The notes: generated by a model from the letters alone, not told the origin. A DNA stretch of 64,000 nt from Nocardiopsis gilva YIM 90087 (GCF_002263495.1 NZ_CP022753.1:2170001-2234000), one strand, 5' to 3'; shown: positions 36,706 to 48,428, numbered from the stretch's first letter. Made by a program: numbers and translations.

Positions 36706-37628
36706 GCCGCCTGGTCGAGCGAGCTGCCGAGGAGCCGAGCGGAACGCGTGCCGGCTCGGGCGCGGCTGGAGAGCCCGCCGCCCGGACGCGGCCCCGTCCC
36801 CGTCGCGCGGGCGGCCTCGCGCGGGCCGCCGGACGGGCGGCGGCGATCACCGCCGTCCTCGTCTTCACCCTCTTCCCCGCCTACTTCATGCTGGTCAGCG
36901 GGGTATCGGAACGCGCCGTCTCCGGTACCGACGCGCTCGTGCCCCAGGCCGTCTCCCTGGAGAACTTCACCTATGTCCTGACCGAGGCCGGGTTCCTCAC
37001 CTACCTGCGCAACTCGCTGCTCGTCGCGCTCATCACGGTCGTGGGCAGCAGCCTGCTGGCGCTGTTCGCGGCCACCGCCGTGGCGCGCTTCCGCTTCCGG
37101 CTCCGCACCAGTGTGCTGGTCATGGTGCTCATCGTGCAGATGGTCCCGCTGGAGGCACTGGTCATCCCGCTCTTCCTCCAGGCCAGCGACCTGCGGATGC
37201 TCAACTCGCTGATCGGCCTGAGCATCGTCTACATCGCGATGTCCCTGCCGTTCGCCATCTGGATGCTGCGCGGGTTCGTCGCCGCCGTCCCCGTCGAGGT
37301 CGAAGAGGCCGCCTACATCGACGGCGCCTCCTGGCCCCGCATGTTCTGGTCGGTGCTGTTCCCCCTGGTCGCCCCGGGGCTGGTGGCCACCGGCGTCTTC
37401 TCCTTCATCGTCGCCTGGAACGAGTTCATCCTGGCGCTGACGTTCCTGCAGGACGGGGAGAAGTTCACCGTCGCGGTCGGCCTGCGCCAGTTCTTCCAGG
37501 AGCACACCACCGACTGGGGCGCGCTGATGGCCGCATCCACGATCATCACCGTCCCGGTCATGGTGTTCTTCCTGATCGTGCAGCGCGGACTGGTCTCCGG
37601 ACTCGTCCAGGGAGCGGTGAAGGGATGA
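36702..37628 (+). CDS. ABC sugar transporter permease (DasC-like)
   Basis: A 308-residue permease, the second half of the heterodimer. It has a basic N-terminal tail of about 45 residues, membrane helices such as AITAVLVFTLFPAYFMLVSG and SLLVALITVVGSSLLALFAA, and the EAA loop EEAAYIDGASWPRMFWSVLF. ATG start overlaps the stop of the first permease; its own stop overlaps the GH3 start in the same way. In Streptomyces the ATPase MsiK serves such importers from another locus; the same is likely here. Confidence 0.92.
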   Translation: MSRLVERAAEEPSGTRAGSGAAGEPAARTRPRPRRAGGLARAAGRAAAITAVLVFTLFPAYFMLVSGVSERAVSGTDALVPQAVSLENFTYVLTEAGFLTYLRNSLLVALITVVGSSLLALFAATAVARFRFRLRTSVLVMVLIVQMVPLEALVIPLFLQASDLRMLNSLIGLSIVYIAMSLPFAIWMLRGFVAAVPVEVEEAAYIDGASWPRMFWSVLFPLVAPGLVATGVFSFIVAWNEFILALTFLQDGEKFTVAVGLRQFFQEHTTDWGALMAASTIITVPVMVFFLIVQRGLVSGLVQGAVKG

Positions 37629-38686
37629 CGGCGGTGGCGGGACCCGACGGCGAGAGACACGGGGAGCGGCGGCTGGTCCGGATGGTCCACACGGTCCTGA
37701 TGCCGGGGTTCACCGGCACCACGGTGCCGCCGTGGCTGGCCCGCGCGATCGAGGACGGCCTCGCCTCTGTCCTGTACTTCACCCCCAACCTCGCCGACGC
37801 CCCCGCGCGCCTGTCGGCCGAACTGGGCGAGCTGTGCCCGGACCTGCTGCGCGCCTGCGACGAGGAGGGCGGGACCGTCACCCGGCTGCACGCCGCGACC
37901 GGCTCGCCCTACCCGGGCCACGGCGAACTCGGCGCCGACGACGACACCGCGCACACCCGCGAGGTCGCCGAGGCCATGGGGCGCGAACTGCGCTCGGTCG
38001 GCATCGACGCCGCGCTCGCGCCCGTCATGGATGTCAACGTCGATCCCGCCAACCCGGTGATCGGGATGCGCGCCTTCGGTGCCGACCCCGACACGGTCGC
38101 CCGGCACGGGGCGGCGTTCATCGCGGGACTGCACGCGGCCGGGGTGGCGGCCACGGCCAAGCACTTCCCCGGCCACGGCGACACGCGCGTCGACTCCCAC
38201 GTCGACCTCCCGGTCATCGACATCGACCTCGAAACGCTGCGGCGTCGGGAGCTGGCGCCCTTCGGCGCCGCGATCGCGGCGGGCGTCGACATGGTGATGG
38301 TCGGCCACATCGGCATCCCGGCCCTGGACGGCACGGTCCCGGCCAGCGTGTCGCCGCGCGTCTACGGGCTGCTCCGCGCGGAACTGGGGTTCACCGGTGT
38401 GGCCGTGACCGACGCGCTGGACATGCGCGGGCTCACCGCCTTCACCGGGGCCACGGACATGCCTGAGCACCTGGCCCGGGGCGCCGTGGCCGCGCTGGCG
38501 GCCGGTGCCGATCTGCTCTGTCTGGGCAATCCGTCCACGGCCGGGGCGGGCGACGAGGAGATGTTCGCGGCCGCGCGCGACGGGCTGCTGGCGGCGGTGC
38601 GGAGCGGCGCCGTCTCCCAAGCGCGGCTCGCGGAGGCGGCCGATCGCGTGGAACGGCTGGTCGCGCGGGTACGCGGCACGGGATGA
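37625..38686 (+). CDS. GH3 glycoside hydrolase, NagZ/DasD-like
   Basis: A 353-residue glycosidase of family 3. It shows KHFPGHGDTRVDSHVDLPVI, where the Asp-His pair is the acid/base of NagZ enzymes, MVMVGHIGIPALDG, and TDALDMRGLTAF with the probable nucleophile aspartate. These are signs of a beta-N-acetylhexosaminidase that splits GlcNAc units. There is no signal peptide, so it works inside the cell on imported oligomers, fitting its place as last gene of the importer operon (four-base overlap). A role in peptidoglycan recycling is the alternative. A palindrome follows 17 bases after the stop. Confidence 0.88.
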   Translation: MTAVAGPDGERHGERRLVRMVHTVLMPGFTGTTVPPWLARAIEDGLASVLYFTPNLADAPARLSAELGELCPDLLRACDEEGGTVTRLHAATGSPYPGHGELGADDDTAHTREVAEAMGRELRSVGIDAALAPVMDVNVDPANPVIGMRAFGADPDTVARHGAAFIAGLHAAGVAATAKHFPGHGDTRVDSHVDLPVIDIDLETLRRRELAPFGAAIAAGVDMVMVGHIGIPALDGTVPASVSPRVYGLLRAELGFTGVAVTDALDMRGLTAFTGATDMPEHLARGAVAALAAGADLLCLGNPSTAGAGDEEMFAAARDGLLAAVRSGAVSQARLAEAADRVERLVARVRGTG

Positions 38687-38702
38687 AGTGTGTGCACGCC
38701 CT

Positions 38703-38770
38703 TCCGTTGATCTCGGGGATATCGACCGAATACCGGCGAGTATTCGGTCGATATCCCCGAGATCAACGGA
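38703..38770. repeat. Intergenic palindromic element, copy 3
   Basis: Perfect 31-base arms (38703-38733 and 38740-38770) with a 6-base loop CGGCGA. Arm and loop are nearly those of copy 1; one T/C change in the inner arm and one A/T change keep or extend the pairing. It follows the GH3 stop by 17 bases and may end the operon. Confidence 0.9.
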
Positions 38771-38828
38771 GGAAAGGCAAGGAACCGGGGTGGAAGGTCA
38801 GTAGGCGGATGAGGACCGTGAGCGCGCC

Positions 38829-39056
38829 ATGAGCACACAGCACGAGGAGCACACCATCGAACCGGACCATCCATGGCCCAAGAGCCCGACGAGCGTGCGC
38901 ATCCGGTGCAACGTGTGCATGGAGCTGCGGTTCTTCGCCGACCGGCACGCCGACGACCTCGCGGGCTACGGCCCCGGGCCGCACTGCAGGTCGTGCGGCA
39001 GGCGCATCGAGTTCCGCTGCACGGTGTGCGACTCGCTGTGGCGTCCACTGTCCTGA
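38829..39056 (+). CDS. Small zinc-ribbon protein, 75 residues
   Basis: The protein has three CxxC knuckles: CNVC, CRSC and CTVC, with RFFADRHADDLAGYGPG between the first two. It looks like a zinc ribbon with an extra half site, so metal binding is likely and DNA or RNA contact possible. No further family match is known to me. It is hydrophilic and cytoplasmic. It faces the minus-strand acyl-CoA synthetase gene across a hairpin. Confidence 0.65.
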   Translation: MSTQHEEHTIEPDHPWPKSPTSVRIRCNVCMELRFFADRHADDLAGYGPGPHCRSCGRRIEFRCTVCDSLWRPLS

Positions 39057-39066
39057 GCGCACCCGT

Positions 39067-39104
39067 GGCGCCGCCCCCGGCCCCTCGCCAGGGGCGGCGG
39101 CGCC
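39067..39104. terminator. Bidirectional terminator
   Basis: A GC stem GGCGCCGCCCC against GGGGCGGCGGCGCC with a three-base bulge, between two convergent genes. Confidence 0.6.
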
Positions 39105-39107
39105 GTA

Positions 39108-40655
39108 TCAGCGCAGGTCGCGCTTGAGGATCTTGCCGGTGGCGGTCATCGGCAGTTCGTCGCGGAACTCCACCTGGCGGGGGTACTTGTAGGCGGCGAG
39201 CCGCTCCTTGGCCCACGCGACGAGATCGTCCTCGCTGAGCGTGGCCCCCTCCTCGCGGATCACATAGGCCTTGATCTCCTCGCCGTGCGTCTCGTGCGGC
39301 ACGCCGACGACCGCGCACAGGCTGACCTCGGGGTGCGTCATCAGCACCTCTTCGAGCTCGCGCGGGTACACGTTGTACCCACCGCGGATGATCATGTCCT
39401 TGGAACGGTCCACGATGAAGTAGAAGCCCTCGTCGTCGCGGCGGGCGATGTCGCCGGTACGGAACCAGCCGTCCTTCATGACCTGCTCGTTGGCGTCGGG
39501 GCGGTTGTGGTACCCCTTCATCACGCAGTGGCCGCGGACGGCGATCTCGCCCGGGCCCTCGCCCTCGATGTCGTTGAAGGTGCTGTCGACGAGCTTCATC
39601 TCCACGCCCCAGATCGGCCGGCCGATCGACCCCGTCTTGGCCTTGACCTTGGGGTTGTTGAAGGAGACGACGGGCGAGGTCTCGGACAGGCCGTAGCCCT
39701 CCAGGATGTCGACGCCGTACTTGGCCTTGACGTTGCGGGCCAGCTCACCGGGGAGCGCCGACCCGCCGGAGACCGCCGTGTGCAGTTTGCCGGCGATGGC
39801 GGCGGTGTCGTGCTCGCCCTTGGCGCCGAGCAGGCCCCAGTACATCGTCGGCACACCGGCGAACATCGTGACGTTCTCCTTCTCCATGAGGGAGAGCGCC
39901 TCGTCGCCGTCGAAGCGCGGCATCAGGACGATGGTGGCGTGCCGGTACAGGGCGACGTTCATCATCGTGGTCTGGCCGAAGATGTGGAACAGCGGCAGGA
40001 CGGTCAGGCAGACGTCGTGGCCCTGGGAGGCATGGCTGAACAGGGCGTCGGAGGCCACCGCGTTGTAGAGCAGGTTGTTGTGGCTGAGCTGGGCACCTTT
40101 GGGGGTGCCGGTGGTGCCGCTGGTGTAGATGATCACCGCGGTGTCGTCGGCCTCGGTCCGCACGGAGCTGAAGGTGCCGGGCTGGCCGTCCAGGGCCGCC
40201 CAGAACGTCTCGGCGCCCTCGATCGTGGACTCCTTGGCCCCAGGCGTGGCCGGCAGGTCGATGTAGGTGGTGCAGGTGTCGACATCGCCGAACGCGGAGA
40301 ACGCGCGCTCTCCCAGCGGCAGCTCAGGCGCACCGGTGAAGGCGAACAGCGCCTTGGCCCCGGAGTCCTCCAGGTGGTAGGCGATCTCGCGCGGGGTGAG
40401 CAGCACGTTCAGCGGAACCACCACGGCGCCGGCCTTGAGCGCGCCGAAGTAGACGAACGGGAAGTAGGGGACGTTGGGGCTGGCCAGCGCGACCTTGTCA
40501 CCGGGCTTGATCCCGCGCTCCACCAGGAGGTTGGCCACCTGGTTGGCGATCATGTCGGTCAGCGCGTAGTTGAGCCGCAGGTCGCCGAAGACCAGGCAGT
40601 CTCGGTCGGGCGTGTTCCGGGCGCCGTCCTCGAGAAGTACGGACAGGTTGAGCAT
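39108..40655 (-). CDS. Long-chain fatty acid-CoA ligase (AMP-binding)
   Basis: A 515-residue acyl-adenylate-forming enzyme that activates fatty acids to CoA esters. Motifs: VIIYTSGTTGTPKGAQLSH (ATP loop), YGLSETSPVVSF, GWFRTGDIARRDDEGFYFIV, DRSKDMIIRGGYNVYPRELE, and the catalytic lysine in TATGKILKRDLR at the end. The chain length preference is not visible. The start was put at the second ATG, with AGGAGG four bases upstream, rather than seven codons earlier. Other genes for lipid alteration (tmsAB, P450) lie 7-10 kb away but not in one operon. Confidence 0.92.
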   Translation of the reverse strand: MLNLSVLLEDGARNTPDRDCLVFGDLRLNYALTDMIANQVANLLVERGIKPGDKVALASPNVPYFPFVYFGALKAGAVVVPLNVLLTPREIAYHLEDSGAKALFAFTGAPELPLGERAFSAFGDVDTCTTYIDLPATPGAKESTIEGAETFWAALDGQPGTFSSVRTEADDTAVIIYTSGTTGTPKGAQLSHNNLLYNAVASDALFSHASQGHDVCLTVLPLFHIFGQTTMMNVALYRHATIVLMPRFDGDEALSLMEKENVTMFAGVPTMYWGLLGAKGEHDTAAIAGKLHTAVSGGSALPGELARNVKAKYGVDILEGYGLSETSPVVSFNNPKVKAKTGSIGRPIWGVEMKLVDSTFNDIEGEGPGEIAVRGHCVMKGYHNRPDANEQVMKDGWFRTGDIARRDDEGFYFIVDRSKDMIIRGGYNVYPRELEEVLMTHPEVSLCAVVGVPHETHGEEIKAYVIREEGATLSEDDLVAWAKERLAAYKYPRQVEFRDELPMTATGKILKRDLR

Positions 40656-40779
40656 CGCGCCTCCTACGGAGTACATCGGTCCTGTGCCCGTGGCGCATGT
40701 GGGCGTCCCCGGTCACGTGAGTGTTCCCGATCACTGTTTTACCGCACAGTAACTACGGAGGCGGCGCCCGGGGGTGCGG

Positions 40780-41214
40780 CTACTCCTGCTTGCCGCCCTC
40801 GTCCCGCGTCAGCGTGGCGCTTCCCGGCCGCGAGTCGTCGTTGTTCATGCCGATCTCGGAGACGCGCCAGGTGCTGTCGCCGATCGCCATCTCGTCGCCG
40901 AGGTGAAGCGTGTGCTCCTCGGAGCCCGCGGCGCCGTCGACCGCGATCACCACCGCCGGGTCATCGCCCTCCTTGTAACCGGCCAGCGTCAGCGACGTCG
41001 TCTCGTCCGAGCCGGTGCTCAGCTCGAAGGGCACGCCCTCGGTCAGCTGGACGCGGTCGGTGTCCTCTCCCGTGACCGCGGCGGGGTCGGAACCGGACGC
41101 GGAATCGATCTCTGGGTCACCACCACAGGCCGCGGCTCCGAATGCCAGACCGAGCCCCAGCGCGGCGATGGACATGAACCGGACGGCTCGGCGGGCCCCT
41201 GCGAAGACGGTCAT
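40780..41214 (-). CDS. Probable lipoprotein, 144 residues
   Basis: The N-terminus is a lipoprotein signal: AARRAVRF-like basic start, hydrophobic MSIAALGLGLAFGAAAC, then glycine and an acidic region. The mature part has a beta-rich region, VQLTEGVPFELSTGSDETTS, LHLGDEMAIGDSTWRVSEIG, with many Asp and Thr. No family is recognised. Whether the first ATG or the one at residue 14 is used does not affect the lipobox. It is read away from leuS. Confidence 0.7.
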   Translation of the reverse strand: MTVFAGARRAVRFMSIAALGLGLAFGAAACGGDPEIDSASGSDPAAVTGEDTDRVQLTEGVPFELSTGSDETTSLTLAGYKEGDDPAVVIAVDGAAGSEEHTLHLGDEMAIGDSTWRVSEIGMNNDDSRPGSATLTRDEGGKQE

Positions 41215-41692
41215 GGTCAGCTGCTCTCCGAATGCTGATGGATGACTTATGGACGCTGCGGATCTGTGAGAGGCGCGTGGCCGGATCCGTGGCGTGACAG
41301 GTCACGGGTACGGCGGGCGCACGGCGGTGTGCGACACTGCGCAACGGAGTCGCCGCAGTGGGCGACCGCTTGCGCGGCTTTATTGTCCCACCGGCGTGGC
41401 CGTGGAGGGACCGGATCCCCCGCGTGTTCAGGGAATCCCAAGGTAGGCGGCGTAAACGGCGGCGCGGGGCGTGTCGCGCCGCGGAGCGGACCCCGCGGGG
41501 CCGGATCGCGGCGTGGCGCTCGGGAAATGGCGTCGAGGTCCTCCCGGCAGTCGCGCTAACCTGTGAAGCACAGTCACTCGGCTGGAGGAGACACCACCGC
41601 GGGCCCGGCCCAGGGGCGCGCGGTCGGATCATGACGCACTCCCCAGACACGATGTGCCCCTCAGTTGCGACCCGGTAGAGGACATTCGAGCG
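41215..41692. other. Intergenic region upstream of leuS
   Basis: No gene seen. TAACCT at 41557-41562 is a candidate -10 for leuS, with a leader of about 120 bases. I found no specifier stem or NNTGGNACC-like core of a T-box. Several GC-rich inverted repeats of under 8 bp are present and not distinctive. Confidence 0.5.
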
Positions 41693-44191
<2,499 letters not shown>

Positions 44192-44197
44192 CGCCCG

Positions 44198-44884
44198 GTG
44201 GAGCAGCCGCAGGCCGATCAGGAGCAGCCGCGGAGCGGCGGGGCGTGGCTCGCTGCGGGCCGCGCCGGGCCGCCGCCTGGGGCGCGGATCAAGCAGGCGC
44301 TTCTCGTGGCCGCCGCCGTGGTCGTGGTCCCCGCGATCGCGGTCACGGCGGGGCTGTGGTGGGGCGAGGACGGTCCGGCGTTCGGGGCCGGACCCGATGA
44401 CGCGTTCTCCACCGCGCCGGAGTGCGCGGTGGTCGCCGCCGAGACCGTGGAGGGTGTTGTGCCCTCGGGGCGGCTGGAGACCAACGAACACGGTCCGCTG
44501 AGCGACGCCGACGGAGCCATGTGCGCCTGGACGTCGGTGGGCGCGGACGGCGCCGCGCCGCGCTTCCTCCGCGTCGACTTCGAGGCGCGCTTCACCGACA
44601 AGGCCGGGGACGTCACGGGTGCCTCCGCCGCCGCGCGGGAGATGGAGCGGTCCACGACCATCTCCGACGTGGAGGGGGCCGCCCCGCTGCCCTCGCTCGG
44701 TGAGGACGCGCTGGTGTGGCCGGGCGCGGACGAGGGAACGGCCGAGCTGGTCTTCCGCAGGGACAACCTGGTGGTTCGGGTCTCCTACGGAGGCGCGGCG
44801 GATACCGGCGGAAAGCCGCTGTCCTTCGGGGCGGCGCGGGACGGAGCGGTCGACGTCGCCGAACAGGTCGCCGATTCCCTGTAG
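44198..44884 (+). CDS. Membrane-anchored DUF3558-like protein (first paralog)
   Basis: A 228-residue protein with a cytoplasmic Pro/Gly/Gln-rich tail, one membrane helix (ALLVAAAVVVVPAIAVTAGL) and an external domain. The domain starts APECAVVAAETVEGVVPSG and has a second cysteine in AMCAWTS, a likely disulfide typical of DUF3558 lipoproteins. Function unknown. GTG start six bases after leuS, so perhaps read through from it. The next gene encodes a protein of the same design. Confidence 0.7.
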   Translation: MEQPQADQEQPRSGGAWLAAGRAGPPPGARIKQALLVAAAVVVVPAIAVTAGLWWGEDGPAFGAGPDDAFSTAPECAVVAAETVEGVVPSGRLETNEHGPLSDADGAMCAWTSVGADGAAPRFLRVDFEARFTDKAGDVTGASAAAREMERSTTISDVEGAAPLPSLGEDALVWPGADEGTAELVFRRDNLVVRVSYGGAADTGGKPLSFGAARDGAVDVAEQVADSL

Positions 44885-45054
44885 CTCCCTCCGCTGGTCG
44901 GTGGCGCCGAGCAGGCACATCCCCAGGCCAGCGGCGGTCGCGTCCGCTTCGGGGTCGATTCCTCGGACTGCATCCGGTGGCGGACGGAATGCCTAGTACC
45001 GTAGGCCCCTGGAATATCGACGAGGCGCGTCGGCGCGATGACACGGAGGCGTCC

Positions 45055-46104
45055 ATGACCCAGCCACCTTCCGGTGGCCCTGACAGAGGACCGACCGGAC
45101 CGAATGGCGGGTCACCGTCCGATTCGCACGCCCCGGAGGCTCGGCCCGATCCCGAGAAGGGGCAGCACCCGCAGGTGCCGCCCGCGGCCGCTGAAGGAGC
45201 GGCGCCCGCGCCTCCTCCGTCGGTCCCGCAGCACCCCTCCGGCCCCGCGACCCCGCTCGGAGCGTCGGCTCCGGCCGGACACCCGGGGCCCGCTCCGCAC
45301 GGACCGCAGGGGCAGTTCGGCGTACCGGGGCGCCAGGCTCCGGGACAGCCCGGTCAACCGGGCCAATATGGCCAGCCGGGCCAGCAGAGCCAGCAGAGCC
45401 AGCACGGCCACCCTGGTCAACCCGCTCCCATGGGGCAGCCGGGTGACCCCGCGTCGGGGCAGACCGACGCTCCTCCGGTGGAGTCGGCCCCGAAGCAGAA
45501 CCGGGGCTGCGCCATCGCCATGATCGCGGGGCTGGCCATCGTGGTCCTCGCCCTGCTCGTCGGCGGGGTGTGGACGGTCGTCGTCCTCAGCAGCGCCGGG
45601 GGCGACTACGAGCACGCGCCGAAGTGCGCGGTCGGGCGGGGAGACGCGCTCAAGACGCTCGTGCCCGACCGGACGGCCGAGGTCGACCAGCAGGTCAAGA
45701 ACCTGGAGGGCACCGGACGCGAGGCCAATGAGTGCCGGTGGGCGACCGCCGAGGACGGCGGCCATGCCCCGGCGGCGGCGCGTCTTGTCCTCGTGAGCAA
45801 CACGGGCGACGCCGAGCGCAACGCCGAGGAGCAGGCCACCGCCGCCCTCAAGGAGGCGACCAAGGACCACGACGCGAGCAAGCTCGCGGACCTCGGCGAC
45901 GAGGCTTACTCCTGGAGCGACTCCACCAGCGGCTACGACTGGGGCTGTGTGGGCGTTCGAGTCTCCAACGTGTACGCGGAGACCTGCTACACCGCCGCGA
46001 CGGACTTCAACGCCGAGGAGTCGATCCCCGGGGACGACGCCCTGGCCGGGGCCGAGGAGCTCGCCCGGGACGTCGTCCAAGGGATCAAGGACAGCAAGGA
46101 ATAG
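45055..46104 (+). CDS. Membrane-anchored DUF3558-like protein (second paralog)
   Basis: A 349-residue protein. Residues 1-145 are low-complexity, rich in Pro, Gly and Gln (repeats like GQPGQPGQYGQPGQQ). One membrane helix (CAIAMIAGLAIVVLALLVGG) follows, then an external domain with APKCAVGRGDALKTLVPDR, ANECRWATAEDGG, and two more cysteines in YDWGCVGVRVSNVYAETCY. Order and cysteine spacing match the preceding protein, so the pair arose by duplication. The long disordered cytoplasmic part could bind partners. The ATG has GGAGG upstream. Confidence 0.7.
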   Translation: MTQPPSGGPDRGPTGPNGGSPSDSHAPEARPDPEKGQHPQVPPAAAEGAAPAPPPSVPQHPSGPATPLGASAPAGHPGPAPHGPQGQFGVPGRQAPGQPGQPGQYGQPGQQSQQSQHGHPGQPAPMGQPGDPASGQTDAPPVESAPKQNRGCAIAMIAGLAIVVLALLVGGVWTVVVLSSAGGDYEHAPKCAVGRGDALKTLVPDRTAEVDQQVKNLEGTGREANECRWATAEDGGHAPAAARLVLVSNTGDAERNAEEQATAALKEATKDHDASKLADLGDEAYSWSDSTSGYDWGCVGVRVSNVYAETCYTAATDFNAEESIPGDDALAGAEELARDVVQGIKDSKE

Positions 46105-46113
46105 GCGGGCCGG

Positions 46114-46132
46114 GCCGGGGGGTATCCCCGGC
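46114..46132. terminator. Short terminator between convergent genes
   Basis: GCCGGGG/CCCCGGC stem of 7 bp with a 5-base loop, in the 32-base gap between two genes facing each other. Confidence 0.5.
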
Positions 46133-46136
46133 ACGC

Positions 46137-47213
46137 TCACACCACCCCGTCGAGGAACTCCCGCACGGCCGGAGCGACCTCGGGTGAGAACTCGCGGTCA
46201 GCGTCGAGGACCGAGACGCCGGGGGAGTCGTCGTAGAGGCGGAGGACGTGGTCGGCGTCGGGGAGGTCCACCCGGCGTGCGTTGTCCAGGCCGCCCATCA
46301 GCCGGTCCACGTCCTCTTCCGCGATCTGGGTGTCGGCCGTGCCCCACAGCACCAGCGTGCGCGTCTCCGGCGGCAGGTCGCGGGCCAGCTCCACCGGGTC
46401 CATGGCGTCGATCGTCCGCAGGAACGGGGCGTTGGCGGTGGTGAGAATGTGCGACAGCGGCGCCGGGACCTCCTGGGGCAGGGGCTTGTCCGCGCGGATA
46501 CGCGCGATTCCCGTGCGGAGCTTGGAGAGCACGTCGGTGGCGTCCGTGGCGCCGATCTGCTGGGCGGTTTCGGCCGTGCGCACCTGCTCGGTGATCTGGC
46601 GGTCGAGCGTGTCGAGGTAGCGGTCGCCGACCGGGGCGGCGAGGACGAGGCCCACCGGCGGGTGCTCCGCGACCACCTCGGGCGAGCGCAGGGCGAACAG
46701 CGCGCCCTCGCTGTGCCCGACGACGAGCACCCGGCCGGGGTCGACCTCGGGCTGCGCGATGAGCTCGGCATAGGCGTCGGCCATCTCGTCTTCGAAGACC
46801 TCGTAGGGGACGGGTTCCTCCGCGTCGTGGGAGCCCAGGCCCGTCGTACCGCTGCCGAGTTTGTCGTAGCGCAGCGAGGCGACGCCGGCCTCCGCTAGGA
46901 CCCGGGCGAGGTTCAGGTTGGTATCGGCCCCTGGCCGCAGCTCGCTGTTGCCGTCGCGGTCGGTGGGGCCGCTCCCGGAGATGATGAGCGCGGCGGGGAT
47001 CGGCGCGTCGCCGACCACGCGGGGGAGGGCGAACGTGCCGTGCAGCGTGTCGGGGCCGCTGTCGAAGCGCACGTCGCGTTCCGCGGGCTCGACCCCGGGC
47101 GGGTCGGGTTCGGCCGGGCGGTCGGGGGAGACGCCGCAGCCGGTGGCGAGCAGGAGCGCCGCCAGCGCCCCGGCGGCGGCCCGGGTGAGGGCGACGGGAG
47201 ACGGAGAAGGCAT
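46137..47213 (-). CDS. Alpha/beta hydrolase lipoprotein
   Basis: A 358-residue exported hydrolase. The lipobox LLATGCGV marks a lipid-anchored protein. The hydrolase domain has the oxyanion region IISGSGPTDRDGN, LRYDKLGSG, the nucleophile elbow GHSEG (VVGHSEGALFAL), an acid in LVLWGTADTQIAEEDVD, and the histidine DADHVLRLYD. Esterase or acyl hydrolase activity is expected; the substrate is unknown. A leaderless -10 box precedes the ATG. Confidence 0.85.
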   Translation of the reverse strand: MPSPSPVALTRAAAGALAALLLATGCGVSPDRPAEPDPPGVEPAERDVRFDSGPDTLHGTFALPRVVGDAPIPAALIISGSGPTDRDGNSELRPGADTNLNLARVLAEAGVASLRYDKLGSGTTGLGSHDAEEPVPYEVFEDEMADAYAELIAQPEVDPGRVLVVGHSEGALFALRSPEVVAEHPPVGLVLAAPVGDRYLDTLDRQITEQVRTAETAQQIGATDATDVLSKLRTGIARIRADKPLPQEVPAPLSHILTTANAPFLRTIDAMDPVELARDLPPETRTLVLWGTADTQIAEEDVDRLMGGLDNARRVDLPDADHVLRLYDDSPGVSVLDADREFSPEVAPAVREFLDGVV

Positions 47214-47219
47214 GGTCCT

Positions 47220-47225
47220 AACTTA
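47220..47225 (-). promoter_or_regulatory. -10 box (leaderless) of the hydrolase
   Basis: On the minus strand TAAGTT lies six bases before the ATG at 47213. Confidence 0.5.
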
Positions 47226-47400
47226 GGGGGCGCGCTGGGCGGCGGAGCGTGTGAACGGGTGTGGGGAGAAGGCGCGGTATTTCGCTATTGCGTGTCGCGT
47301 CCGTATCGGTATCAAGTTGTATCCGGGGATCCCGTCATAACAGAGCGCTATTCGGTTTGCGCGGCCGCTGGGCCCTTTCGCCTTTGCCGAATTTCCGCGG

Positions 47401-47443
47401 AAAAAAGCCGGGCCCGCGGTCTCGGGGAGAGATCACGGGCCCG
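47401..47443 (-). terminator. lexA terminator
   Basis: A 15-bp stem with two imperfect pairs (47409-47423 with 47429-47443) followed, on the minus strand, by GGCTTTTTT. It is the best U-tract terminator in the window. Confidence 0.85.
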
Positions 47444-47478
47444 ATGGCCAAGCGAGGCGACATCGTTATCCGGGGGGA

Positions 47479-48252
47479 TCACACCCGCCGCATAACGGCG
47501 ACGACCTTCCCGAGAATGGTGGCGTTGTCGCCGTCGATGGGCGCGTAGGCGTCGTTGCGCGGAAGCAGCCGCACGTGCTCGCCCTCGCGCTTGAAGACCT
47601 TCACCGTGGCCTCGTCGTCGAGCAGCGCGGCGACGATGTCGCCATTGTTGGCGTCCGGCTGCTGGCGGACGACGACCAGGTCGCCGTCGGTGATGGCGGC
47701 GTCGACCATGGAGTCGCCGACGACGTTGAGCATGAACAGGCGGCCCTCGCCGACGAGCTGCTTGGGCAGGGTGAGGACGTCCTCGATGGACTCCTCGGCC
47801 AGGATCGGACCACCGGCGGCGATGCGCCCGACGACCGGGACATCGGTCGCGCGGGAGTAGTCGGCGCGGGGGTCATTCTCCAGCTCGTCCCAGGAGCGAA
47901 TCGGGGGTTGTCCTGGAATGCGAATTTCCACCGCCCTTGGGCGATTTTGGTCCCGATAAAGATAGCCTTTGCGTTGCAACACCTTCAGTTGGTGCGCGAC
48001 ACTGGACGGGCTCGACAGGCCCACCGCATCACCGATTTCCCGGATGGACGGCGGGTACCCTCGCTGCCGTACATAGCGGTGGATGCAGTTCAGAACACTC
48101 TGCTGGCGGGCCGTGAGCTTCGGTGCGGCATCCGTTTGGCCCATGGAGTCGTCGGCCTCCGCGATCGTCGCGGGGGAAGCGGTGGACCGGAGTGCGGTGA
48201 CGCTTCTCCCGCCCGCCTGAGGTTCGTGCGTTCCGTGGTTTTCCTCCGGCAC
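47479..48252 (-). CDS. lexA: SOS repressor LexA
   Basis: LexA represses DNA-repair genes and cuts itself with RecA help after damage. The 257-residue protein has a winged helix ([40 protein letters not shown]), the cleavage site in [13 protein letters not shown] (between Ala and Gly), the catalytic serine in [12 protein letters not shown] and lysine in [12 protein letters not shown]. The first 36 residues are an extension; the GTG has AGGAGG six bases upstream, so it is probably real, with ATG 48144 as alternative. SOS boxes lie upstream; lexA probably regulates itself and the opposite LysM gene. Confidence 0.95.
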   Translation of the reverse strand: MPEENHGTHEPQAGGRSVTALRSTASPATIAEADDSMGQTDAAPKLTARQQSVLNCIHRYVRQRGYPPSIREIGDAVGLSSPSSVAHQLKVLQRKGYLYRDQNRPRAVEIRIPGQPPIRSWDELENDPRADYSRATDVPVVGRIAAGGPILAEESIEDVLTLPKQLVGEGRLFMLNVVGDSMVDAAITDGDLVVVRQQPDANNGDIVAALLDDEATVKVFKREGEHVRLLPRNDAYAPIDGDNATILGKVVAVMRRV

Positions 48253-48428
48253 GGCCGGCCTCCTCGGCGGTCGGTGTTCTGCGTGGGCTGTCGGTGACGG
48301 TGCCGATCGTCCGGCCGCGTCACATGCGGTGTCCGACCACGCGCCGATTGGCGGGCGCGGAGGCGCGGATACCTCGGCGGTTGCGTCGATCGAGCACGTC
48401 TAACGTTACTGCCTGTGTAGTGCCATAT

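Noticed and set aside
41560-41692. T-box leader for leuS
   Set aside because: No T-box core or specifier loop with a Leu codon could be found; actinobacterial T-boxes are known mainly for ileS.
45280-45430. CRISPR-like or tandem repeat
   Set aside because: The repeated CAGCCGGG-like units encode the Gly/Gln/Pro-rich tail of a protein and have no spacer structure.
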